From: Ettlia oleoabundans
Lineage: Eukaryota; Chlorophyta; Chlorophyceae; Chlamydomonadales
Reading direction: 5' to 3'
Assembly (NCBI GenBank): GCA_019693395.1
Contig: JAAMXP010000183.1
Coordinates: 30,681 to 94,680 of the forward strand
Length of the DNA: 64,000 nucleotides
Within the stretch, counting starts at the first letter, position 1; every line of letters starts with the position of its first letter. Positions 42,220 through 52,779 of the stretch are shown here, one piece after another. The notes under the pieces were generated by a model. It had not been told where the DNA came from. It was given only the letters and a program-made list of their open reading frames with translations, and did no database searches. Made by a program: the position numbers and the translations under genes.

Positions 42220-45200
42220 ATGTCGTCACGACACATGCCGGTGCCCGGCTCCGCCCATTGTGCAATTGAGGATGATTTCGAGTTTCAGGCATGCGGCAGT
42301 TTGCCACAAAGCCTTCCCGAGCACTATGGGGTGGTGGTCGGCTCCCCGGCCCTATGGTGCTGGCAGCGCCATCCCTCCTCTATGTCGTTAGCGCTGGCAG
42401 AGGAAGAGGACCCAGAGGTGGGGTCTAATGCTGAAGTCGAACAGCCTACAGGCGTCTTAACAACCGCGCTGGTGGCTGGTGATGGGTCGCTGACGACGGC
42501 AGTAGCAGCGGCGGGTTATCAATTGCCTGGCCGAAAAGGGCAGCCCCCGGAGCACCCCCACCTAATCGCATCAGCTTGCAGCCCCAGTGCATTTGACCAC
42601 ACACGGTCGGAGGCCATGAGGTGCGTTGGATAGCATACAGATACGTGCACGCGTGCTGGAATTCCAGCAGCCAATCCTCTCCTCACCCATACAACAACGA
42701 GTTTGCATACATGCCTCAAACCCACCTCCCTTGTCTTGCCCTAACCTACTCTGGGCTGTGCATCACAGTCCATGCCGCAGCATCACCTCGTACCTCCCCT
42801 GTTTCCCTCACAGCTGCTCAGTAGCTGGTGTACCTGCTCGCCCGCTCTTGCCACGCAGGATCCTGCGCCTGGCCGCGCCCCTATCCATCAGCAACCTGGC
42901 GGGCTTCGCCATCAGCATGGTCGTAATCGCCGCCACAGGGCACCTGGGGGAGGAGCCCCTGTCTGTGGTGGTGCTTGCAACATCTGTGTTCAATGTGACG
43001 GGCCTGAGCGTGCTTATTGGTTTCAGCAGCGCCATGGAGACCTTCTGCGGGTGCGTGGGCTGTGTGCCTAACCACATTGCGTTCTTTACGCGGGAAAACA
43101 TAAACTCGCAAAAGGTGCCACAGTGTCTATGCAGTTCCGCCCTGCACCTGCAGTCCTTGCATGTTTTAGGGGCTTTGCAGCTGTCCATGATGCTCTGCTG
43201 GAGCTGGTCGATGAGGTGCCAACAAACTGCAGGCGGTGCCTAACACTGTACATAGTGATGCCTGTCTGGTTGCCTCTCCCCCTCGCGATGATGCAGGCAA
43301 GCGGTCGGCGCAGGCCGGTATCACCTCGTGGGCCTGGTGCTGCAGCGAGCGCTACTGCTGCTCACCCTGCTTGCGGCGCTGGTGGCTGCGTTGTGGACTC
43401 AGACTGAGGGCATCCTGCTGCTGCTGGGCCAGGACCCTGCGATTGCTTATGGAACTGCTCAGTTTCTGCTCAGGTGGGCCGCAAATGCCCTTGTGTTTGC
43501 TTCTTCCACTCTGCAGGTGGAGCTCATGGCAGCTGCAAATCTTGGGCCCACCTTGTTGAACAGTGCTTGATGCTGGCTCCATGCATCATACCGTGCAGGG
43601 CCACTCCCGCCCTGTGGTTTACTGGCGTGTTCGAGGCGCTCAAGCGCTACCTTATGTCGCAGGCACGATACAGCTTGCAGCGGCTTGCAGCAACTTGCGG
43701 CCTACTGCGGCAAGGAACCGTTTGCCATGCCCAAATCATGCCTGTCCTCTCTGCGAAAGGGAGGCACAGAGGGCAGCGTTCAGTTCGATGGCTCAATCCC
43801 AACAGTGTGCTCGTCTTTGCCGCAGGAGGCTGTTCGGCCCGCCACCATGGTCACGGTCATCTCGCTCTGCCTGTCGCCTCTTTACAACTGGCTGCTCATC
43901 TACCGCTTTGGGCTGGGGCTGTACGGCGCGGCATATGCCATGGACGCCATGCAGGCAAGGCCTGCTCAGAGCTGTCGCGCTCTTCCGTGCCGCTGCGCCG
44001 CTGGCTGCCCGTGCGTGCTTGCTCACTGGATATTGGCCAATGGTCATCCTAACTGGCATGGCCACACGCCCGGCTGCCGCAGGCCACCCTTGCAATCTTG
44101 CTGGCTGCCTACTGCGTCGCACGCGATCGCCTGCTGCACGGCAGCCCGGCGGCGACATGGCATGGCTTCAGCGCTAAAGCCTGGACTGGCTGGCGGCAGT
44201 ACTGCCGCTTCGCTCTGCCGAGCGTTGCGATGCTGTGCACAGAGTGGTCAACTTTTGAGGTGCGGTCCGTTTTTTGGGCTTTAGCGTACAATCCACCACA
44301 ATTCACTTGCGCTGCTTCTTCTCCTTGGCACCCTTGACCGCCGCTGCGGGCTTGCGCTCCTTTTTAGCCTCCTGCGAAAGGAAGGAGGCACGGTCAGTAG
44401 CACGCCATTCAGCACCCTCTGCTAAACTTGGCTCCCCTCCTACCAGGGGTTTCATGTCCTTGGCACACAACTTGCTGCTCGCGAGCTGAAAGGAGAGGTG
44501 GCCTGACGTGGGACCTCCTGCTTGCCTCTGTCGCAGGTGATGGTGCTGATGAGCGGGCTGCTGCCCGACCCCAAGGTTTCTGTGTCAGTGATGGGGCTTT
44601 GCATCCAGACCTCAGGTGGGTGAGATGCATCATTCTCAGCGGTGCATGAATTTTTGCAGGGAAAACGATGTCGTCATGACAGCGGCCAATGCAGCCTAGA
44701 ATTGACCACAGCTTGGCCTGTCCCCAAGGCCTGGCTGTCCAGGGGCTCGCTCCTCCCGCCTGGCTGATGCAGGTCTGTGCTACATGATTGTGACGGGGCT
44801 GGCCTGCGCTGCATCTGTGCGTGTCAGCAACTCCCTGGGTGCCAGGATGCCGGAGGCGGCGCGCAGGGCCACATGGACAGCCTGGGGCCAGACAATGTGC
44901 CTGCAGGTACGGGCCTAGACCACCATCACCAGCAGTACATGTGGTGGTCAAGAGCAGGGAAGCACTGGCATCAGCGGCATAAACAGCACCCCATATAATA
45001 TGCGCACTTCAACCTGTTGTTGTTTGCAGCGAGTTCTCCTTCAGTCCGCTGCAAGGAACTGGTGTGCCACCAATCACTGTGTTTCCCGTGGGTTGCTCCC
45101 GTGCAGACTGTTGTGGCACTGGGCGTTGTTCTGACCAGGGATGCCTGGCCTCGCCTGTTCACCAACTCCCCCGCCGTCATTGCCCGCACTGCCCACCTGC

Positions 45201-46299
45201 TGCCGTTGTTCGCACTCAGGTGTGATGTCTGTCGTACATTGCAACTGCAATGCAGTCAGCAGCACCTGCACTTCTGTCGCTGGCTTGCTCATCAGCAGGC
45301 GGCCCCTGCTCTCCAAAAAACTGAAATGTGAGTTATGGCTTTCGCTGTGCTGCGATCGCACTCATCAGCCTCACACTGACCCTGGTAGGTGCCATGTGTG
45401 CAGCCTGTTTGGGGACGGCACCAATGCGGTGCTTCAAGGTCTGCTGCGTGGAGCGGGCAAGCAGGAGACGGGCGCCATTACAAACCTGCTCAGTTACTGG
45501 TGCTGCGGCATACCGCTTGCGGCCTACCTGGCTTTCAAGAGGTAGGCATCTGCACCAGGCTGCGAGCGCCGGCGACCCACAACAACGACAACATACACCA
45601 AGAGCAAGAGTGCATCGTCGCCTGAAATCAAACAGTTCAGGGGGGCTGGTGGGCTGTCCAGGAGGACCTCCTCTTGCCAGGAGGAAGCTGCGAAATGACC
45701 AAGAGCTGGGTTGCTGCTCACGACCATCGACTGCAGGATGCCATTTTGTCGGCATCAATGTGATTTACCAACAATCCCGCATGCAGCACACCCACCTCCT
45801 TTCCCAAGGCCTTATTGCCTGCAGGGGCATGGGGCTGGACGGCCTGTGGTGGGGCCTGGTGGTGATTAATACGATGCAGGGTGTCATCATGCTCACATTG
45901 ACTGCTTTGTTCGACTTCCAGAAGCAATCAGACAAGGCGGTTGCGATGCTGGCCCAGCACGCTGCGCGGCTGCAGATGGATGGGGTGGGTGAAGTAGAGG
46001 AGGAGAGCAACCCGCTGCTTGCACCTCTGCTGTCAGGAGAGCATGGAGGGACTGCGGCTGGTGGGTCTGGTGAGGCAGCAGGCAGCAGTGGTGCAGCAAG
46101 TAAGGCGCGGATGCATGGTCGCCGCGGCGGCAGCAGCAGGCCTGTGGCAGACCCTGCTGGGATCAGAGAGCGGCTAAGGGAGTCTGTGCTGCTGCTGCTG
46201 ACAGAAGGCGCCCATGTCCAGCCACGCCGCCGCTTGCCATCTGGATATTTTCAGCGCACACAGGATGCACCCACCGCAGCAGTGGCCTTGGAACCATGA
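42220..46299 (+). CDS. MATE-family multidrug/toxin efflux transporter
   Basis: Eleven exons in phase: 42220-42620, 42859-43050, 43297-43473, 43599-43662, 43826-43954, 44083-44259, 44537-44615, 44773-44906, 45107-45219, 45404-45541 and 45825-46299, giving 692 residues. After about 130 hydrophilic residues, MATE helices begin: LRLAAPLSISNLAGFAISMV, METFCGQAVGAGRYHLVG (the GQAxGA motif), PALWFTGVFEALKRYLMSQ, ATLAILLAAY, VLMSGLLPDPKVS, ASVRVSNSLGAR (the RVSNxLG motif of the second half), VLQGLLRGAGKQ...NLLSYWCCGIPLA and GLWWGLVVINTMQG. MATE proteins export organic cations or metabolites in exchange for H+ or Na+, at the plasma or vacuolar membrane. A hydrophilic C-terminal tail of about 120 residues follows the last helix. 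Introns 4 and 5 use GC donors (43663, 43955). Confidence 0.9.
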
Positions 46300-47464
46300 C
46301 ACTGTGACTTGTGCCAGTAAGATCTCAAGCTTGTTCTTGCAAGCCGCGGTCGCCCTGTGCCGCATTGCCCAACACACGAACCGGGGTCTTGTATCTTTCC
46401 CTATTTCTAAACTGCTTGAATCTAGGTTGACCAGGTTAATGCCAACATCCATCTCCACTGGTATCGACAACTGTCTATATTTACTTGTCCGACGAGCCAT
46501 CCGCATACTTTGTGGTAGAGTTCAAAACGCTGTCCACATTTGGCATGCTGAGTTGCTCTTACTTCACACACGCTCTGGAGGACTTTCAAAATTCTAAAAC
46601 TGCAATATGCCCCTGTGACATGTGAGCTTCAAAGGAAGTTGGATGTAAACCGCTGCGGGCGGGGACAACTGCTGCACAAGGCGCTTGCAGGGCAGGCACA
46701 ACGTGCCGCCATAAAACATTATGAGTCATGATGCTGCCCTGCATGAACTACCGTAAATACAAAACCTGGGCATGGTCTAGCGTTGTGTATATAATGAGGG
46801 CGGGACTGTTGATTACACCCAACCTGAGCAAGGTGACACCACGGGGCCAGTCGTGCGGCAGCGGGCGGCGGCAGCAGCAAGAGTTGGTGACGGCGTGGCC
46901 AGGCATGTGGCGGTGTTGCTCTTGCTGCTGCCTCTAGTAGCAATGGAAACATGGCAGCCTGCGATCCGAGACTGCACAAGCGCTCAGCGAAACTTGCCAG
47001 CGTGGCGCAGACCATCCTGAGGCCCCCAGGCACCCTTTCGTTCGTTGGCAATCCAGCAATGCAGAACATTTCATAATAAGCCGTCAGACCCGCCTCTCAA
47101 AGCTTGCGCTACTGGCCTGTTCCCGCCCTTGAAGGTTCCTGAATTCTGTCTAGCGTGTCTGCGCTTGTAAATATCTGCACCTAACCCCGGCAACAGCGGG
47201 AGCTCCTGCAAGGGCCTGACATCCATCCAGCCAGGTTTGTTCAACAGCGTGACTTGCCGCGCCCCTAGATTACTCTTGCGAATGCAAATTGCCCGCGCAA
47301 GGCTTAGCATCGGCGTTGGAAAGAGGACCCTAGTCCCACTCTGACAAGTAGCATCAGCAACCGCCACCACCTGCCCGCCCGCCTCCTTAGCAGCGGGACA
47401 GCCTTCTGCCTCTTGATTGCAGGCAACTGGAAGCATATCATAGCAACAGCGAAAGGGGTCTTGA
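46300..47464. other. Intergenic region
   Basis: 1.17 kb between the MATE stop and the GH16 start. It contains a TGTAA at 46644-46648 that may end the MATE transcript. No supported gene is seen. Confidence 0.45.
46644..46648 (+). terminator. TGTAA poly(A) signal, probably of the MATE gene
   Basis: TGTAA located 345 bp beyond the MATE stop codon. Confidence 0.35.
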
Positions 47465-50400
47465 ATGGCGCGGGGCAGCTCTGTGCACAAGACATTGAGC
47501 GATGAGGAGGGGCCACTCAAGGCGCACGAGGGGCACGGCTGCTGCGTGCGCTTTAAGTTTGCAATATGGCTGCTGACGGTGTTCCTGCTGGTGAGTTCCT
47601 GGCTTCTTGCCTGGAATATAGGGCAATGTTCATGGCCGCTGGTTGTGCTTGCCTTGCATATGGAAAGTGCTTTTGAAACCACCTGGTCACGCTGCTCATC
47701 GGCGTCCCAGCCCTGCAGGTGGCAGCAGGAGTCGGACTCTCCATTGTGATGGTGGTTGTTCAAAACAACCGCAATGCCAACAATCCACCAGCACCACCGC
47801 CGCCGCCTGCGCCATCGGGCGATCCAGAGGGTGGTGGCGGCGGCGGCAGCAGGGGAGGCGGCACCAATACAGGTACTGTTCTGGGAAATGTGTGGTGTGT
47901 GCCACAATGGTGGAGATTTGCGCAGTGCATTGCTCTGGGTACTCATGCGCCGGCTATATTATTATACTGCACACTGGTGCAGGCCCCTTGCTCGTTCCAC
48001 CCAGCCCTCCACCCTTCACGGTGCCACCTGGCACCCAGGCCATCTGGTGCGGGGCAGGGCTGTCCTGCCATTACACTTCCAGCAAAGCACCGGAAGCTGC
48101 AACATGCTGCGCAGAAAGTGCTGTGGCTGCTGCAAGTTGCAAGCAGTGCATCATTGGCATGTAAGCTTACCACCTCGATTGCTGTCACCATCAGCTGTTG
48201 CTGCTTCTGCTGCCCCTCAGGTGGGATGAGTTTGATGGTGACAGCCTGGACAGCAGCAAATGGAGCTACGACCTTGGCAACGGCGACTGGGGCTGGGGCA
48301 ACAATGAGTTAGAGGTGAGTAGCTGAACTGCACGGGCGGGCAAAGGGGGCTGGCGGTTCAAACGCAACCCACGCTGCTGCTGAACAACAATACCGGAGTG
48401 TGCACAGTGTTTCAATCTTTGTGCTATTGCAAGTGCTGCTGTTCAGCCTGCTGTCCAGCTTGTCGGTGTGCTCCAATTCCCTACCTCTGCTGCTGATGTT
48501 GTGCTGTTGAGTCCTTTGCTGCAGACGTATACGGACAGTTCTGCAAACGTGCGAGTGGCCGATGGGAACCTGTACATAACCGCCCTCAAGGTGAGGCAAG
48601 AGCTTGGTGCTGCAAGTTGAGTCAAGCAGCAAACCTAGTCAACAACAACAACAGCATGGCACATGTGCAATGAAGGGAGAGAACAGCGAGAGGTGCTGCG
48701 TCGTGGTCCTGCTCCTGCACCAACCTCCTCCCTGCCTGCCGTCTCACTCACATTTCCCTCCCAAGTTTGGCTGCCTGCTCGCTTACGAAGCACTGAAATG
48801 CCGCGTGACCTTGTTGTTTCATCAACGTCACCTGTCGGCATCGCCTTACCCCCTGCAGGACGGTGACACCTACACCTCTGGCCGCATCAACACTAAGTCC
48901 TCGGCTGGCTTCTACCCGGGAATGAAGCTGGAGGACGGCACCACATTCACAAGCGTGCATGTGGAGGCCCGCTTGCAGCTGCCGCAGCCAGGCCAGGCAA
49001 GCGCTGCTGCCCCCCTATCAATGTGCTCAGACGTTGATGCATGTGCAGCTGCTGATTCTACAGGTTAGGCGAATCTCCTGTCTATGCACCAGCACCACCC
49101 CGATTGAACTGCTTACAGGGCCTATGGCCCGCCTTTTGGATGTTCCCCATGCTTTCCATTTATGGGGAGTGGGCAGCCAGTGGAGAGGTGAGCCTGCATG
49201 TGCTGTGTTGGACGGTTTTTGCTCTGGGTACGTTTGCTGTTTGTTGCTGGATGGTTGGTTGCCCGACGCAATGAGACCAGCACTTGCCAAACACAACCAA
49301 CGACAGCGCATCCCGTACCCTGCCTGTCGCTTGCCTGCAGATCGATGGTGCGAATCCTTGGGGGTAGAGCCCTGCTGTCGCTTCACCTCGAAGTGCTTTT
49401 GGCAACAGCTGCTAGTTGCGCAATTCGTGTGAATTTATGCTGCATTGGCTGAGGCATGCTGACTGCATAGGCTGAGGCATGCTGTCTCAGTGAGTGCCAA
49501 CCAGCGTCTGCACCTTCAATGAACCTTCCCGGTTGTGCTGCAGTCATGGAGAGCATAAATGAAATGGTCACCATCACTCAGGGCCTGCAGTTCGGAGGCA
49601 CAGGTCAGTGAAGGTTGGTCAGCAGGGCAACTGGGACACCTTAGCATACTCAGCACTGACTTCTCACCCTCCTGCGCAGCTAGTACTCCTTGTTGACATT
49701 TCACTCAGCTTCTTTCCTGTTGCCAACATTCTTCCACCACTTAGCTGCTGCTCCAGCCTCCAAGCGCACCAATGTGCCTCTCGTGGCTGTTCTGCATTTG
49801 GTGCCCCGCAAGTGTGAGCTTCTTCCTGCGCCTTGATCCGCCCGCGGACCCCGCCCTTTGTCCCTGCCTTACCTGCAGCCCCCCAAAACCAGAAAAGCAT
49901 GACCCGCACACGGCAGGATGGCAGGGTGCCCTATTCGGATGGCTTCCACAAAATGGCGGTAGACTGGAGCGCCGACAGAATCACACGTGAGTGCAACACA
50001 GCTGGCAGAAAATGTGGTTGGTGCTGCTGCGGTGGAACTAGTTTAAACGCATGCGCATTGCAGTGGGAGCATTACTTTGCTGTTGCACAGGCTGGGCACG
50101 GTGGATTGTTGCACATGGTGTCGCAGAGATGTTGTGCAATCCTGGGGGGTTTTATATGAAGGCTCTGCATGGCATAATGGTGGAAATCTACAGCATGCTA
50201 GACACGCCAAGTCTTGTGCTGCGCACCCTTCGCGTTTTGTTGGCGTTGCTGCCTGCAGTATCGGTGGATGGTGTGGAGGCCAAGACGTTTCTGCCGCGGG
50301 AAAAGGACCCGGAGGGTTGGTGGACCACTGCGGAAGGGGTGCCGCCAGATGCCCCCTTCAACCAGCCCTTCTACATCATTCTGTAAGCCCACCGCCAGCC

Positions 50401-50739
50401 CTTTCCCGGCTTACCCCAAATGGCTTCACTGCATTCCTGCCCCAAGTATCTGTCAAACCTGCCTGCATGAACGAGCCCCGCATGTTTCCGCCCACCACTT
50501 CTGGAGCACTTCATTGCTGCTGGCCGCTAGAAGTTGCACGTTGGGCACCAGCTGCTGAGCTGCCGTATGTCAGGTTAGCTTTCCCATGCCCAGTAACCTG
50601 CCGGCCATGCCTGGCCGCCTGCCCTGCTTGCAGCAACTTGGCGGTGGGCGGCTTGTGGCCGGGCGTCCCAGATGGCAGCACCCCATTCCCCGCCACCTTT
50701 ACAGTTGATTACGTGCGGGCATGGGGCACTCCTTTGTAG
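47465..50739 (+). CDS. GH16-family beta-glucanase-like enzyme, membrane-anchored
   Basis: Twelve exons in phase: 47465-47590, 47719-47872, 47983-48046, 48221-48314, 48525-48590, 48859-48996, 49119-49187, 49341-49347, 49544-49603, 49879-49986, 50259-50382 and 50634-50739, giving 371 residues. A hydrophobic stretch at about residues 32-57 (FAIWLLTVFLL then GVGLSIVMVVV) anchors the protein; a Pro/Gly-rich linker follows. GH16 motifs: WWDEFDGDSLDSSKW, WGNNELE, ADGNLYITA, YTSGRINTK, GLWPAFWM, the catalytic GEIDVMES (E-I-D-x-x-E with nucleophile and acid/base Glu), DGFHKMAVDW, and PFYIILNLAVGG with WPG. Likely acts on beta-1,3 or mixed-linkage glucans of the wall or storage; the exact substrate is not readable. 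Exon 8 is a 7-nt microexon that supplies the ID of the catalytic motif. Intron 6 uses a GC donor (48997). Confidence 0.9.
49341..49347 (+). other. 7-nt microexon of the GH16 gene
   Basis: ATCGATG lies between acceptor ttgcctgcag and donor gtgcg. With it the reading is GE-ID-VMES, the GH16 catalytic signature, in frame. Without it the frame is lost. Confidence 0.8.
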
Positions 50740-51130
50740 CAATGATTGCCCCTGTTGTAACCTAGTTGGCTTATGCCGCACGCGTCAGTAGAGATGAACA
50801 AGCTTGCACAGGGTGTGGGTGTTCCCCAGGCAATCTTCCCTTTAGATGGTGTGTGCACCAACTTGTGGGGCCATATCGTGCAGCGAGCACACCACAGCAG
50901 TTCTGCCACAAACCGTGAGCGCTCAATTGCGTACGCTGACCTGTTCAACAGTGAAATTGAACCGAGTTGTGTGGTGGACAACTGCTGTACCTGCCGTGCG
51001 TGCTGCGCGGCAAGCAGCCAGCCACCTTGGAACTGCAGCCCAGCGGCCTTGGATCGCAATTTAGCTTTGTCCAGCGCGCAGAATCTGCTGTGAAGGGATT
51101 GAACAGGTGTAACGGATTTCCGGGGCGCCT
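50740..51130. other. Intergenic spacer
   Basis: 391 bp spacer holding the GH16 poly(A) element and the presumed promoter of the next gene. Nothing else is recognised. Confidence 0.4.
50756..50760 (+). terminator. TGTAA poly(A) signal of the GH16 gene
   Basis: TGTAA located 17 bp past the GH16 stop codon. Confidence 0.5.
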
Positions 51131-52275
51131 ATGACTCGCTCTCAAGCCAAGGAGCAGAGCAACAACGCTGCCAGGATGACTCGCTGCCGCAGCGATGTGG
51201 CAAAGAGGGCACAGCAGGGCAGTCAAGCTGGGCCACGTGCAACAGGCGGCGCAACAGGCAGCAGGGCAAGCAGCGCTGTGCGTGGAGAGCTGTGCCTCTC
51301 ACCATCGCTACCCCCTGTGCAGCCAGAGCCGTCAGACGCTGGGGCAGCTACTGCCTGTGTGACTGCTGCCAATGGAACAGCAGGCAGCGAGGTTCCCTCC
51401 CCCGCTGCGGCTGCCAAGCAGCGGAGCAGCCGGCGACGGAGCGAAGTGCAGCAACAGCGGCGGCAGCAGGAGCACAAGCAGCAACGGCAGCAGGTGGAGG
51501 CCAGGCAGTTGCAGGAACTGCAGGAGTCAATTTTGGGGCTGGCAGAAGCTGCAGCAGTTGAGGAGGAAGCCGACAGTGAAGAGAAAGCGGCAGCGTGGGC
51601 AGCGCCGGGTAGAGGCTTCCCAGGCAGGGCCCGGCAAGGTGGTGGGCAGCCTGATGAAGAGGATGATGAGAAGCCTGCTTCTGGCAGATTAATAGCCTCA
51701 GGTGTGCTTCCGAGATTGCAGAAGCCGCTTTTGTTATACGCAACACATGTTTTATTACAGCTTATGCCATTCTTGGACTCCTCCCAATTGCTTGCAGGGC
51801 CAGGCTTCAAGTTAGCACTTGGCGAGGAGCCGCCCTGCTTCCGCATCTGGCTAAGCCTGCAGCCGCCTACTGAGACAGAGGATGTCTCAGGCAAGCAGGG
51901 CTGCGGCTCCACACGGGCAGCACACGACGAGCGCCTGCAGTGCTGATTTGTGGCGTGAGTCAGCTGTTGTTTGCTGTTGCACTCAACCTTGGCATCCATC
52001 TGCTGACAACTGCTGTTTCTTGGGCCCTCATGGCCTGACCACATGCCTCTGCCAGTGCAGTGAGCTGCGCCAGGAACTACATTGCCGTCACGCAGCATCG
52101 GCCGGGAGGGGCTGATGAAGTCGCCAGCCCCGACGGAATCTGCCTGCCGCCACCGCCACCGCTGCGGGCGCACCACGTGGTGCTGCCTGCGGCGCTGGAC
52201 TTGCGACAGCCGGCACACTGCCTGTTGACGCGGTGGGGGCAGCTGTATATCGAGGCAGCCATTGCGGAGGAGTAG
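51131..52275 (+). CDS. Unrecognised protein with coiled-coil Gln/Arg region
   Basis: Three exons in phase: 51131-51701, 51798-51890 and 52061-52275, giving 292 residues from ATG to TAG. I do not recognise the family. The N-terminal half is Ala/Ser-rich and basic, followed by a Gln/Arg/Glu helix (KQRSSRRRSEVQQQRRQQ and onward) that looks like a coiled coil, then an acidic patch. The C-terminal 100 residues look folded: FKLALGEEPPCFRIWLSLQP, CARNYIAVTQHRPGG, then HHVVLPAALDLRQPAHCL and GQLYIEAAIAEE, alternating strands with conserved-looking hydrophobics. The intron 2 donor is GC (gcaagc at 51891); with a GT donor the frame would break. A nuclear location is possible from the basic N terminus, but this is only a guess. 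Confidence 0.55.
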
Positions 52276-52779
52276 CATGTGACCTTCCTCTTATCGGATG
52301 GCGCAAGAGGACGGAGAGTATTCTTACATGCTCACCTTGCATTTGGGATAGGAATGCAGCGATTGCCTGCCAGTCCCAGGAGACTATTTTACATGCTCCA
52401 AGCCAGCCCTGGTACCGCTTCAGGATACAGCAACCACATCAGCACCTGCAGCAGCCAACGGTGCTGCTGCTGGAAGGTAGCCCACCCTAGTAATGCTGTC
52501 ATTCGTGACTGTGGCATTGTTATGTAGTAATACTGCCAACCGTGGGTACAGATATGGTATTGCCTGCCTTGCTTCTCAGACAGCAGCGGCAGCTTTGCTG
52601 TGAAATACAGTGTGTTGCCCTATCAAGCGCAACCCTGATGCACTGCCAATGCCAATACATGCCAGTGACAGGAAGAACTATGCCGAAGCACGGGGCTTTG
52701 AACTCAATCCATCAGCCAACGCAACAAAACGTGGCAGGTTGAACGAATAGTTGCACGCTTGGTGCCCACATCGCAGCCA
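52276..52779. other. Convergent intergenic region
   Basis: 504 bp tail-to-tail spacer between the unrecognised gene (+) and the PWI-like/RRM gene (-). Minus-strand TGTAA elements occur near 52325 and 52388. No gene is seen. Confidence 0.4.

Noticed and set aside
46719..47069. 116-residue minus-strand open frame between MATE and GH16
   Set aside because: Composition is Ala/Pro/Leu from GC-rich sequence, without splice partners or motifs.
47071..47946. 291-residue minus-strand open frame
   Set aside because: It overlaps the start of the GH16 gene, has no recognisable motif and reads as antisense of coding and intron sequence.
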